Shown here: piece by piece, positions 34,901-48,048 of the stretch
Layout: each line of letters opens with the position of its first letter
Numbering within the stretch: the first letter of the stretch is position 1
NCBI RefSeq assembly: GCF_964204865.1
Contig: NC_135251.1
Span: 14,818,001 to 14,882,000 of the forward strand
DNA length: 64,000 bases
Direction: 5' to 3'
From: Styela clava
Lineage: Eukaryota; Chordata; Ascidiacea; Stolidobranchia; Styelidae
Notes under the pieces: generated by a model
Database searches by the model: none
Told to the model about the DNA's origin: nothing
Seen by the model: the letters and a program-made list of their open reading frames with translations, nothing else
Position numbers and translations under genes: made by a program

Positions 34901-37900
34901 TTTTCTAGTACTGGTTTGACAGGTCTGTGTTCTCTTCTTAGTGAATTTACTGGAGCCATTCAGAAATTTCTGATACTCGACACGACATTGTTTAGTAATG
35001 GAATGTAAACTTGGGCCATTGTTTGTTAAATTAGAAGAAACTTTTAGCAACATCTCACAGATTTGCAAAATCGCCAAATTGACAAAATACATATGTCGTA
35101 TTAACATTTAACATCCATTTTATTGTAACCACGAATGTTAAAAGCAAATGGCGTTTCGCGGAATTTTGCGATATTCAGTATTAGCTAGTCTAGTCATTCA
35201 CGATAAATCAAACTCAGACCAGGGTCAAAAATCAATCTAAACTATTTCCTCATTAATATGCGAGTAGGGGTGGGCAAAATCGAATATTTTTTCGAATTGA
35301 ATATTTTTAACGAATGAGGAATATTTTTTATGCACAGCAGGATTCTAGAACGTCGGTCGAAAAATTAGCAAGGAAGCTTTTCTACTGGTTAATTTCGTTA
35401 TAATAGCTAATTGTTTTTGTCACCGCAATCGTTTTGGCGACTATATCCTGGGTTTGGCAATCCAGGCTTACACGTGCGCTCACATCGGCAACAGCTGTTA
35501 AGGGCATCAACGACAAATTTCAAAACCAAAATAAACATTTGCGTTGACTTGATATTACCTATCAACGTTTGTAAATTTACTGTCCCAATTTTAAGCGAAT
35601 GGTATTATTATTATCGATGCCGGAATGCAAATATTTAATACGATAATTAACTTTTATAATTTTTTTATGGTGTCTGTATTAATTTACAGATAAACCTCGC
35701 AAATCTGAGATTGTGCCAATCCTGAATGTTGATTTAAAATTGTGATAAAATAATTCGGGAATAAAGGCATTTCTGCGTGGCCATAAGACGAGATGACTTT
35801 AATAAACAGCACTTCTTTAAGGATATTTTACATATGCGACTAATGCTAAAAACATTGGGCTCGAGTGCTCTGGTGCCTAATCAGGCGCTAATTGCAACTA
35901 ATTCAACTCAAGTTTCAACGATTTTTTTCATCTTCACGATATGTTATCTTTTTTTATTGGGTACTGATAAATAAAAGATGTGTAATTGTTGATTGCAATT
36001 CCGGAAAACGAACGAATTTAACAGCGGTTAACCGCGCATTGGAAAGCAAAACACAATTTATTAACATTACTTTACAATGAGTTACGGGTAAGAATTAACC
36101 AGACGGCTATCGCTAACATGTAGAAACAATAAATTTGAAACGATTTTGTATAAAGCGTGTCAACATCGTTTTTGTAAATTTAGAAACATCGATAAGTAAG
36201 ACAAGTAAATAATGTATTTTATGGAACTTTCATGAGATATTGGTGAGAAATATTATTTTGACCATGTTGAAATGCCATTATTGCCGATTTATTCATGTGT
36301 TTAGTTACTATCAGTGTTTTAACCCAAAGCTGAGTTACGTAAATACTTAACACTGAGTACTCAAGAGATAACCAATTTGCGGAGTTTTTCAATTATTATT
36401 TAATACGAAAGTAACACAGACACTATCTAAAATTAAAAGCATAGAAATGTCAACTATCTGCTTCACAAATATCGCATCCCGGGGTCAGTAATAATATTAT
36501 TGTTCGCTTAAACTCGGGACGGTAATTTACGAACTGATACAAATCTTACACAGAAGATAAAAATCAGAACAAAATCAATTTTCGTTGTGAATGCGCTCAT
36601 TAATAGTTGTCTTTAAAATCTTCGCGATGTGAATTCACAATTCTATCCGAAATATAAAAACCAAACTACGATGTCCGCCGTTACGTGAGAATTAATATTT
36701 GCTAGTGAATAAAAACATGCTTTAATATAGTTTAACAACACGATCGCAGCGACAAAAAATTTACTGCAGCCTTCGATTATGACAAAATTATGAAATAATC
36801 ATTGAATGACAATAAAAATTTAACTTCATTAACAATAATTTTCAAGTAATAGTTTCACATTTTCATGATTTTGATCGTCGCTACATGCGAGCGTGTTTTT
36901 GTACATATAAACCATGATGACACTACTGACATCTGCGAGTTATAGATCTCTCCAAATTTAATTTTCGTGATTTTTAATGTTTCATTTCTAGATGCGGATG
37001 CCCGCTGACTACGGATAAATGGTCGATGTTTAAAAATAGGACTTCGGACCGTTGGGCAAAGAAAGGCGGGCTATACGTAACTGCGAAATTTCGCCGTGAA
37101 CGACCTTACATTTTAGTTATAAACGCATTACGTCGTCGCGAATTGCAGTTTTGGTGTAATGTTTTAACTTCCCCCTAATCTACCGTTGAAAAAATCCTGG
37201 CTGCGCCCCTGCCCGGTGATAATTCTAGCTAAAATGTTACAATTTTATTTACGGAATTTGCAAATTCACCATTTTGATAATCACGCCTTAATTATTGGTG
37301 CAAAAATACTCAAAATATCACGAATTTAATCATTTCCGATGTTCCTAGGCGGCAATTCATGACGGCGACAGTGTGCGTTGTTACATCAAAATTCACGATT
37401 GATTTTACGTTGTACTGTTGTTCACGATTTCAACACTCCACCCGCCATGCATGGCTGAGTGGAAGGTTCACATTTTCGAAACATTACTTGGCCAAGGATG
37501 GGAGGGATCACTAACGAGCTAATTGAAAGCACAATAAAAGGATTATGAATTGTCATTTTTTTCTGGTTATAGCCTGTACATGTTATACCATGTGTGGGCT
37601 CTCAGAACGTCAATTTAACTTTTAATTTTCGACAATCAATTGTATGTGCGGCTCCTACATGAAACGGCTAATTCATGCTGCCAATATACGGAGTTTGAAA
37701 TCTGGGATATTTATTTCGAATAGTCTATTTATTTTAACTCTTCTAAAATTAGGAAGCTTTGTTGGTGCCTTTTTTGGCGCAAAGTATGAAATTGAAACGA
37801 TACGAATATTTTGCCCAGTCCTATAGGCGAGGTTATGATATTAAAGCAGAGAATATTTGTAAGCATATCACTGGATGGAAATATTTTGCACCAAGACTGT

Positions 37901-40900
37901 TTGCAGAAGTTGATTTATCGAATACACGGAAAGTATTTATTTATCATCTCACTTGCGAACATCGGGGTTTGGGCGGAATTATACGAATATGTTGTTGTTC
38001 TTAAATAATAACTTTTTCGATGAATGTTTATTTTACTTTTGTGTATTAATTATGATATGTTGAGTTTTCGTTTATTTCAAATTCGAAATTGTCCGGAATA
38101 CTCAAACAGGTGTAATAAGTGTAATATTGATAGTATAGTGTAATCGAGTAACCAACTTAGAAGTCTTTAGAGATGTCTAATGAACTTGATGTATTACGGG
38201 TGTCGTAACCCCGGTTTTTTTTTATTAAATTTGATTGTTCTACCTTCCGCTTATAAAACAACATCGTTATACGGTCATCTAAGGTAACTCTCGCGACCAA
38301 ATCTTTTTGTTCTGTATGGCATCACCTTAGCGCCATTTATTACCGACTGAATTTTAATTGTGATTTATGATAAGTTATTTTCTGTTAGTTGGCGCTGATA
38401 ACGTGGCTAATTTCTTTATAAACATTTTTAATATGCTTAATTTTAAAATTTAAATTTTTTTTAAAATATGTTCCTTACGTCTCTGCTATAATTGACAAGC
38501 GATAGCACAAGATTCAGCAACAAATGATAAGCAAAGCTATTTTATAATCATGGGTTGCTTAATAAAGATTTGCAAATTATGGCAGGATATAAAGAACATG
38601 GCCTGAAATATATAATTAACAGAACGATGTTTATTTTTCAGTCGACGAAAACCCTTAATAATAACGATTGCCGAAATCGCGAAAAAAATGAATACGGATT
38701 TTCGATTGTGATCAGATGACTGAGAGGGCACATGTTTTTTTCTCTGTTCAAAGCAGATATAAAACGAATACCATGTTGCCGAAAAGCGGTTACGTGTTAT
38801 CTTTCTTTAGCCAATCAAAATAGTGGTAACGGTATATACAAGAGGTTTCTAAACTTTACAAACTCGGAACGCAATTAATATTAAAATTACAAGTAATGGT
38901 GCATGGAAAAACGAATTTGATTTTATTGAAATTGAAACGCACACACATAAGAGTTTTACATTTCATGCACAACTAACCGATGCTACATGTGAGATTTGTG
39001 CACATGAACGATTATATATCGCGATTATTTATGTGAGAATGCGTACTTCTCTTTCAACTTTAATTTCCGGGATTTCGGCGTTCACGTGGTCGACTAAAAA
39101 AGATTTATCAAATGGATTGGTATTTCGCCTCACACTCAAAATTATTTGGGAACCACTATCATGTCATTCGTTTATTTTTTACATTCATGTTTTTTTCAAG
39201 AATCACCCTGTTGTATTTCCTGTACCTTCGCAAAGGAAAACTCTTTGGTGTCATCATTACTATTAGTGTAATTGAAAGTGGCGTTGAGATGCGAATATTT
39301 CATACTAGGTCTGCAGCATTAGAGAGAGCGTTATTTATAAATGCTGGAAGTACATGGCCTTTCTAAAAAAAAATTGCAAATATATGATGTTTTCTACCCG
39401 ATTTGAACTAACTGGCACGCAAACCAATGCAAGTCGATATTTGAAAATTACACGTCTTAGCGTAATCCGTGAGACAGTATAATATAAATTAGGCCAAGCT
39501 AGCTCATGAAAGGGGTTTCAAAGTGATCTTGCATAATATTTCGGAAAAAAAATCTTCGATAGAAAGTAGGTCACTCTATCTATAAAAACAGCGGTACTTT
39601 CATGGTGATCTTGCGTTATTTCCCAAAGAAAAACTGGCCGGAGAAACATGACGTTAACCAATCTCTTAAAAGGGAAGAGGGCGGACTACTTTCAAGCATA
39701 TTCTTTCGGACGAGGAAGCGTGTTATACTAAAGCGATATTGGTGATGGGTCATGGGGATGTCATTTTGCCCGGGTTTTGTACAAATGATCCCCCTCCCTA
39801 GCTATGGCCGGTAGTAACTAATATCTGCATGTATCAATCGGTGTCTGTTAGATGGAAGAAACAAGTTTGCAAGGCTTGTCTGTTCAGGCGGGAGTGCGCT
39901 TTGTTACTGATGCTAGTGGTTGATTGCACGAAACTTTTATTCCCGACAAGTGTGCTTATCAGGTGTCCTTTGATGAATTCGCTTGTTTTTAACAAGAGTT
40001 TAAACGAAACTCCGTTAACGGAAAGACTTCAATTCACAATATTAACGGAAGGAGCGCTTTTTCGAGTATCTATGCTGTTTGAAATGAGTTTAAACAAAGC
40101 TAGGGCACCTAACTAGTTAAAATCAGAAAAAGCACTTTCGCACTTTTTTTTTCGACTGCGAAGCACTTTCGCACTCATGATTTCCTTAGAGTTAACACTG
40201 GTCCACAATCCACTAAACATTTGCGCAACGAAAGTTGGCGACGAAAGATAAAAGTTGATGACTTCTGCGCTAGACGAAAAGTACTGCCCCTAATGCGGAA
40301 AGACATGAAATGCAAGAAATACCCAAACTCCTAAATTACATCGAACTTTTCTAACACAATACCTTGAAGTAACTTTTTATTTTTTTATCACATCAATACT
40401 TTCTATGTTTATCTATACTATTTTCAGGATTTTCAAGAATTCGACTTCACGGAGAATTCACCGCCAGCAATCAGTCTCAAGTATTGGTTATCAAGGCGAA
40501 AGAAATTTCCCAGTTCCATGTTTTCTTTTGCAAAAGGTAATAGTTGATTTCATTTGTTTTGATCTTTCATCGATTTTCGTCGCACTTTTACATGTATTAT
40601 TTTAATGAATTAAATTTATTTGAAACATTCAATATGCTTCTTTTTTAATTTTGACTCGATTTTGGAACTTTTATGTTATCTCACATTTACTTGGTTTATA
40701 TCCTTAGGATTACATAGTTTTGTTGATTATATAAAAAAAAAAAAAAATTTTCTGGTTGAACAATGCATTTCTTCGTAACATTGTATATGCTCCGTCTACG
40801 AAGTGGTATCATAAGGTTATTATTGCAGGACATGGTGTCGGATTTCTAAGACGTTCGCGTAAACGAGAAATGATCACCGAGGCAAACGTTGGATCCACCA

Positions 40901-43900
40901 TTGATTCTCTTCGAAAAGTTTCTAAAGCGAAAACAATATGGAAGAAATTAGCGAAAGGAGGAAAACTGCGCGAATATGTCGCACCCAGTACCAATACCAG
41001 GTTCGAATTATTCACTGTTCCCGGAAAAATAGTAGCAGCTTGCAATAAAATTACTCCAGTCAACTAATCGAAATTGTCCAATATCATTTCACCGAAAGTT
41101 GACATAGCCGGTGTCAAAGATACAGTATCTCTTTTCAAATATCCATGTGGGCTTTGGTCTAACAACGGCCAGAATATAACATATGCCTATTAGTTCGCAC
41201 ATTTCATGTGCTTTTAAGACTATAGTTATCACAAGTTGGAATATCGTTTTCTTTCGATAATTGATCAAAGGTCTAACACTTTAACACAGATAATTAGTTG
41301 GGTACGAAATTTCTTCGTGGATAATTTATAACAAAATAAGTTTAATCATTTCAATTCATATGATCTTAACAATAAACTACGATGACAATATTTTTGTTTG
41401 TGACCAGAGCTTCGAGAAATAAAATCCACAAGCGAAGAGCAATGTTAACAATTTCATCTTCTATTGAAAACGATAGTTCCCGGCAAGACGAAAGTTCTGA
41501 AGAAATTATCGACAACAAAGTAAAGAAACTACGTAAACGAAGAGGTATCAATTTTGACACATATTGTTATCATACATGATATTTTATTTTAGACTCATCG
41601 TCCAATTGGGTTAAGTAAAAAAACAATAAATTATTTTAAATCAATTTTCGTACGTTCACGAACCTTCGTTTTTCAATATATAAATTCGATTTCGAAGTAC
41701 GGTTTCCGGGAAAATGGTCAAAAGCAAATGATGAATTTCACATGAGTTAAATCTAGAAATATAATAAAACCAATTTCCTTAGTTAAAGACCAAAAGTACA
41801 AATGGGTGATTTTTTTATTATACAATATTTCAACGCCTTCGCTCTAAATGGGGCCCAGCACAAGCAGGCACTGATATGTCGAAAGCTACTTTCTAAGACC
41901 AGAATTTTTTCGATTCCATATTGTTTATCCAATATATTACAACCTGGGGGAGATGGTGGGGTTGGGGTTTGAACCAGAAAACTTCAACATGCAAAGGCAA
42001 CACTGTTAGCACACGCCATAACAAGTGCATATTATTCTGATAATAACATTCTTTCAGATTTCAAACGTTCGTTCCTGGCAAAGCAAGTTTCGAGGGCGCG
42101 TCGTTCATTTATTTCTGGTGATAAGGACACATCTTCTCGTCATGTTGACGACTTTCCATTTGTGGCAAGTACAAGTCAAACAGAAGAATCGAGTGAAATA
42201 GATTGTGTTTCAGAAAGTTCTCCATCCATCTTATTAAAATGTGACGAAAATGACATTTTGACGTCTTTACACATGAATCTGATGTCAAAATACATGAATT
42301 CACCTCTAAAAGGTAAACCTATGAACGCAATTTCAAACGAGAACGGCCATATTTTGCGGACTAACAACTCCTCCGTAAGGCATATGGGCGAGGGATTGCA
42401 ATGTGAACACTTCGACACTGCAATTGATGGAAGTACCAAAAATGTTAACTTACAAAATGGTTCTGGTGATTTTCATGGCGCATTTTCTCCCAATCCTTTG
42501 ATTGATAATACAGAAAATCAAGCGAGAAATCAAACCACCATGAGCTGCAAGAATTATAATAGTGACAGTAAATTGCATTCGAACCATAAAGTGAACGAAG
42601 GATCAAATTGTGATGAAACCGATGGTAATAAAAGTGTTGATATTGGGAATCTACAAGGTGACCTTAATGAAGTAGATCGCCTTTTATTTGAAACGTCCAC
42701 AGGGAAAACTTCAAAGAATGACCTTCTCGAGTCGACCATATTAACACCTCCTCGGAGAAGATCTAAAAAGAATCAAATTTCTAATAAATTTGACATAAAG
42801 GATGAATATATTTTAGATGACAACTCAAGCCCGTATCCGGTATCAGAAATTACGAATAATGCGGACGAGGTAAACTTTCACGACAAACCCCATCCTCTTG
42901 TTTTAAGAGAAGAAGGTTGCAAGACTCATAATATCGCTAACCTGATTAAAAACCTCTCCACCGATTGCGTTGTACCCATATCGCCTATGAAATATCATAA
43001 ATCAGGAAAAAGATGGGTGAAGAACAATCAAATTTTGGAACCGAAAAAAGTGAAATCGCCTTTACGAAAAACATTTTTCAAATGCAAAACGGAAAACGAT
43101 GAAAGTTATCAAGTCAGGGATAGCGAAGATGCTGAAGCACCAATAACAAAGACCAAAACATCGACTAAAAGTAACACAATCAAGCAAATCAATTTTGATA
43201 ACATTGATTCCGAATCGGAGCAAAGACCTGAAGCAAATATTGCCGAATGGACGATGCTACCCAGGAAAGCTTGCAGCAAAGCCAAGGTGAATAATGCTAA
43301 TTGATCTCTCACTGTATTATATTTAATACATTACACAGATTAAATAATGTTATTACTAAACTCAATCTGGATCCTTTATACATTTGCAGCGATTCGTTTC
43401 ATACAACTTTGATAAATTCATTCCCTAAATAGTATCTTTTTTCATATGAATGGGTGCTTTTACACGCCTTGTTTGGAGCAAAATGCGTTAATTTTTTATC
43501 TTTCATTTATATTTATTGTATTATCGCATTCAAGTCCTCATCACAGCCCCACACCAGGGTATATGAAATTGTGTAAGTACACTCGGTACGAACCTTGCTC
43601 TCTAATATAGTCTATTCTGTGTTGGAACAACGCCGTATACAAAATTCTACGAGTCATGATCAGTTATCCTTTCGTTTAAAATATATTATTATCAGTGATG
43701 AAGTGAGCATTAGCGATATTAGTAGCAGTGATCGTGATATAACATCCAACACCCCGTATCTATATTATAAATTTAATTTAGAGTACATACCTACTGTTTT
43801 ATTATAAGATACAAGTTACAAGAACCTCATATAGCTAATGATGCTATTTGTTGTTGTAATATTTGGGTATATATTTCAATTTCACTGAATCATGAAATTC

Positions 43901-44169
43901 TTTCATTGAAATCATTCTTTCATTGTGTGACACTCGTCTCATATTTGCGATGCCACACCTCTTGTTTGGGAATTTCATCATTTTACTTTCTTCTTGTGCA
44001 ACACCGATCGTTTCTTTAACAGCAAAAGATCAGTCAGCTGTCAAAACTGGCGAAAAGACAGAAAAGTTTCACGAAATCATCATCCCAACAATCTAATGAA
44101 AAGAATATTAGAGAAGATGATGACGTCACTGATGAAGAAGATCTTCCAACTGTACCATGGCTGAAATGA
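28945..44169 (+). CDS. Unassigned large Ser-rich, probably nuclear protein (14-exon model)
   Basis: I do not recognise this gene. Fourteen exons join in phase and end at a TGA: 28945-29477, 29646-30165, 30402-30508, 30924-31020, 31092-31194, 31445-31662, 31949-32001, 32505-32757, 32961-33884, 40428-40536, 40829-41000, 41408-41544, 42058-43286 and 44023-44169. The predicted protein is 1533 residues, mostly polar and low in complexity, with several basic clusters (KRRRKPSAN, RRSPRKRCKK, RRSRKR, KKLRKRR) suggesting nuclear localisation. Exon 9 carries MPLDLSIRR, a match to the PxDLS motif that recruits CtBP corepressors, plus GAFVDLTASD and EALDLTSP, which look like SUMO-interacting or related motifs. 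Exons 10-12 hold the most ordered stretch (LKYWLSRRKKFPSSMF, then TIWKKLAKGGKLREYV). The donors at 32002 (gttggt) and 41001 (gttcga) are weak. No in-frame stop interrupts the joined frame. A chromatin or DNA-repair role is only a guess. Confidence 0.7.
31021..31091 (+). other. 71-bp intron bounded by a direct repeat
   Basis: Intron 4 of the unassigned gene. The octamer gtgagtga starts the intron (31021-31028) and also starts the next exon (31092-31099), directly after the ttatatttcag acceptor. The intron is thus bracketed by an 8-bp direct repeat. Confidence 0.6.
34152..34392. mobile_element. 241-bp MITE, relative of the 112-bp element
   Basis: Inverted ends ggtattcccaaagtatgtg and its partner (cgggagtacc end) enclose gtgtaccaggtt and ccctaacctggtacac. 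The core matches the MITE at 16940-17051. The flanks aaaattcg (34144-34151) and aaaatttg (34393-34400) are an 8-bp duplication with one change. Confidence 0.78.
34462..40200. mobile_element. 5.7-kb hAT-like element in intron 9
   Basis: The left end cagtgttcactattagcgcac and the right end gttaacactg are inverted copies over the outer bases. Just inside both ends are gcgaagcactttcgca blocks. A perfect 8-bp duplication gtccacaa flanks it (34454-34461 and 40201-40208). The size could fit an autonomous element, but no intact transposase frame was found; a minus-strand patch at 34800-35000 (VLENRVLWSQFIDVIDSHM) is coding-like yet interrupted. Inserted material is likely: ctggctgcgcccctg at 37198-37212 looks like a foreign hAT end. 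It lies in the sense-strand intron of the unassigned gene. Confidence 0.72.
41945..42030 (-). mobile_element. Possible tRNA-derived SINE head
   Basis: On the minus strand, ttatggcgtgtgctaacag (A-box-like) is followed about 35 bases later by ggttcaaacccc (B-box-like). It lies in intron 12 of the unassigned gene. No target duplication was identified. Confidence 0.35.
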
Positions 44170-44195
44170 AATCTCGTTTGGAAGCACTAGTGGTA

Positions 44196-44201
44196 AATAA
44201 A
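44196..44201 (+). terminator. Candidate poly(A) signal of the unassigned gene
   Basis: AATAAA begins 27 bases after the TGA at 44167-44169, a plausible position for a short 3' UTR and some support for the terminal exon. Confidence 0.45.
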
Positions 44202-45357
44202 TATGAATATGGGTAATTTGAAACATAACAGATTCGTTCTGCAGTTACTTTTCAAAAAACCATTTATACAAAACACAATGTCATTTTTGAATTGTGTTTC
44301 TTCATTTCCGATATTCAATCGTCATAGTATTGTAATATTGAGAACTAATACTAGAAACTTTTTGCCACTGACAGTTTTTAGATAAATTTTGCACGTACTA
44401 TGGTATGTATTCATTGTTATTGAACATCAATATATTTCCCGTTTTCTGGTACTTGTAATGTTTTTATACGTTTTGTGCACGTTGCTCCGTATTCATCATA
44501 TATATCGCTTTATTAATCTAATAAAAATATACAGGACCATACTATTTTACTCTCATCTCCGTCTAATATCATATATACTATACTTTAATTCTCACATAAA
44601 CACTTATACCTCGGATATATATGTCTCGTTGTTTTTCTTTTTATTTGGCTATTCATCGACTATATCATCACCAAAAATGTAATTGTTTATTTGACATTGT
44701 TTTCAATACAGTTCAGTTGAATATATGTTTTTTGTTTTTGCTTATTTATCACGGGTTTAGGGAGCTGATAGTGTATTGACATCAGCATATTGAAGGAATT
44801 TTCACGAATTGGAAAGCCAGTACAGATGCAGATTACAGATTCAGTAACACCTTTGGGTACCGTTATCGTTAACTTCGTTGCGGGGATATTTTAATTAGGT
44901 GAACTAAATTATGTCAAGATTCAAACATAGTTTCAGTTGCTCCTATGAAGATATTAAAAAACAAGAGAGCCATGCTCAAATGCACGAAAGCGGAAACGAA
45001 GTAATACGAGTATGCAATCTGTCGCAGTAGATGGGAACCGTACCGCAGCTGACCGCCGGATATCAACTTAAGCGAAAGCGGAACCGCCACAAGAGGCGCA
45101 ATGATTTTGATGGTTTGATCGCACACAAAAAACGAAACGTACGACGTACCAGACTATAGGAATATAGTGTATCCGATACTGCATACATACGGCGCAACCG
45201 GTACTGGTTTTAAGTGTCGGCAATAAAGCATAAGGCACTACCTGATTCATACATTACGCTCACAGCCGATTTTTGACATAAAATGAGGTAAAGTGCGCAT
45301 TATGGTCCGTAAAATATGATAATAAGCGATTTTTTTGTAACAATAAGAAAAAGAATT

Positions 45358-45454
45358 CTAACAACAACATAATACCGAACGATCCATATGTATATTTCGA
45401 GTCCAACAACAACATAATAATAACAAAATGACCCGTAGGTCTATTTCGTGTCCA
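45358..45454. repeat. Imperfect tandem duplication, about 48-bp unit
   Basis: Two successive units start aacaacaacataata and end tatttcgagtcc and tatttcgtgtcc; the middle has diverged. Confidence 0.65.
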
Positions 45455-46969
45455 TGGATACAGAATCCGTTATTGGAAAATTACCGTTAGAAGAGCATAC
45501 GGACCTAGACCATAAACTTAGACCACAAAATAGATCAGCCGAAAATCCACGAGGGGATCCACGCAATTTCCTTGGCTCAGAAAAATGCGGAGTAATACAA
45601 CCACGATGATGAATATAAAATCAACTTTTCCGAAACACTACCATAGTAAAATATAAATATTCAAAAAAAATGGTCGAGAAATTGAAGAAAAAAGATATTT
45701 TATGTCACAACAATCGGAAGACCGATTCATTGCACACTCCGTTTCCAATACGCAGTCTCAGTCATGTATTGAGCCATAATCCGTTAGGTGTACCTGCTGC
45801 GCCAGGGTATCGGTACCCGGACTGTCCTTTCCAAAGTCCTGCTTGTGACAATTGTGATTCATGATTCTTGTCTTAACGTACATTGGAATACCAAATGCTC
45901 CGTGTCAAAACCATAGTCCCTCCCTCCCCCCGCAAAAAAAAAAATTTGCTCAGCACGTGATTCGCTGATATGCGGTCGCGGCACCGCCGCACCGATAGAA
46001 TCAATTTTTAATTTTGTTAACGTCACTACACAAAACGTCGAAAACAAAAAACGAATCCCACAGAACACGCAGGGGTTTTTGGAATAAATACAAGTAATAG
46101 CCTCCTAGCGACTACAGCAATCCCTGAAAAATTCAAAGCAATAGGTCCGATGAGTAATGAGAAAAGCAATTTTCACATGAGGTAGAAAAATACAAAATAA
46201 AAAACGGGTACACTTCGTGTCGAATAATTAACCCGTGACTTTATATTGATGCCAAAGACGGTTTATAAAGCTATTCATACCACGGTAGATATTGTTTATC
46301 ATAAAAAACATAGCGCCTAGCGCACTTGTCATGACAATTGCGTCGATTTACTACCTCAGATAATTACGTATATCCTGCAGGTATTTGTCTACGGCGTCAG
46401 TTATCGATTCTAAGAAAAATATTCTTGTTTACAGAATAATAAGAACAGATTTATAAGTATTTGGTAATCAAGAGACAATCTATCATCATTATTGATATTT
46501 TATAGCATAAGGTAACTTACAGACTCTTAACCTCAATTCGGCATGAAAAATCATTTCGTAGAGAACATTTGCAAAAGGACAACGTAATTGCGAGTTTGCC
46601 TCACGCATAACGATGAAAGGTTTATATAGTATTCATTATGCCTATTTTTAGGCTATATATAAAAAGTGAAGGAGATTTTCAGAAATGGTCATCTTTTAGC
46701 TCATTTGCCTCACTCGAAGATCCAGTACGATTGTAACTTCTGGAATTTAGGTGAATTAAATAGTACGTTATGGCGTAACATTCTCTCGTATTACATGAGT
46801 GCCAGATACAAATAACTGGGCAAAACTGCACGTTTTTTCAACATAGGCCTTCTAGTAGTTCTAGCGGGCACAAAAGTTTTCAAGCCAAATGTTAGGGCAT
46901 TGTAACGTCATAAACATCTGATATAGGCTTTGCAGCGCAAATGGATTGGAAATATTCGCACGCACCAGG

Positions 46970-47072
46970 TTAAACTAAATCAAAAACTCGTTTCGGGCGG
47001 GCCGAACACTATTCAATAGTGGCACTCCGCGGGTCGCATAATTTTTTCTTATGAGGCGCAGGTTGCACACCC
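46970..47072. mobile_element. Orphan hAT terminus
   Basis: The segment ends gcgcaggttgcacacccctg, the complement of a caggggtgtgcaacctgcg-type hAT end, with a GC-rich interior (cgggcgggccgaac). A matching left end and target duplication were not found, so it appears truncated. Confidence 0.5.
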
Positions 47073-47999
47073 CTGGCGTACGGCATTGTGCCTTTCTGAG
47101 TAAGGTAACGTGAAGTTATTGCGCGTTCTCCCATCAGAAAGTATATTGCCAACACGCTTTGGATTACGTTATTTTGTTTGTTTGTTACATAGTGTTAATG
47201 ATCGGTTATTCCCTCGATTTAGCGCTATCGTACTGCGAAAACACGGTTCTCCAGGCATACATTCCAAAGGTTTCATACACACATGCTTGTTGCGCGCGGT
47301 ACTAAAACATTGTAATTATACCTACAAAGGATGATAATTACTACTTTGATAACACAACTGTCAAAGCAAACTGTCGCATTTACATCGTTTATATGACGTG
47401 AAATTTTGTTCTTAGCTGTTATACAAGTGTAAATGAGAAGACGTATGTATTGGTAAATTTCAAGTTCGGGCTATTTTAAAAATGATAAGGGCCGATTTTC
47501 TATAGGAGGGCTTTCATTGATTTACTCTTTTACTTTTCGCATAGTATGTGTGATTGTTACATAGAAATAATAGAGTTTCATAGTTCGTTTAGGCAAATTC
47601 ATTCAGGTGAATACTATGCTAATCTGATATATAAATCATTACTCATAATATTTTTTATATATTTGATACTAAAGGATCAACAGACTTCAAATATAGCTTT
47701 TAGAATTCTATTTTTCTCATTTCAAAACATTTCCCACCTTACTAATTGGATTTGTCATGCTCCTGTCATGGATTTATTCGCGTTATATAAAACTGTAGTA
47801 TATGTTGTGTATTCCGACAGATTACTTATATATTTAGTATGGTATTATAGACATACATCCTAATATTCCAAATGTTAGAGAAGTGTTATAAAAGTTACAG
47901 CAATCGTTGAAGATACTGTTCTTTATGTTTTTCGCCTCATATAGCCACAGCTGAGTTTTTTTCTTACACCTAGTAAGTTGCAGGATAAAAGAATTGGGC

Positions 48000-48048
48000 G
48001 TAGAAAAAACAGAAAACATTATCATGTAATGTTCTCTGTTTTTTCTGC
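48000..48048. repeat. Short near-perfect hairpin
   Basis: Two 22-base arms, the left beginning gtagaaaaaacag, pair at 20 of 22 positions across a 5-base loop (tcatg). Confidence 0.85.

Larger units (their letters stand above)
33885..40427 (+). other. 6.5-kb intron 9 of the unassigned gene, filled with mobile elements
   Basis: The intron holds a 241-bp MITE (34152-34392) and then a 5.7-kb hAT-like element (34462-40200). Segment 33965-34010 (ccgtttcttaaccagcgggccatgaccc) resembles one end of yet another hAT repeat, with no partner end found. No exon was detected inside. Confidence 0.65.

Noticed and set aside
37449..37475. tRNA-like A-box (atggctgagtggaaggttc)
   Set aside because: No acceptor stem or properly spaced B box; considered a chance match.
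47546..47863. 105-residue Ile/Leu/Tyr-rich ORF that could look like a membrane protein
   Set aside because: Composition follows AT-rich DNA; there is no paralogue, no splice context and no recognisable motif.
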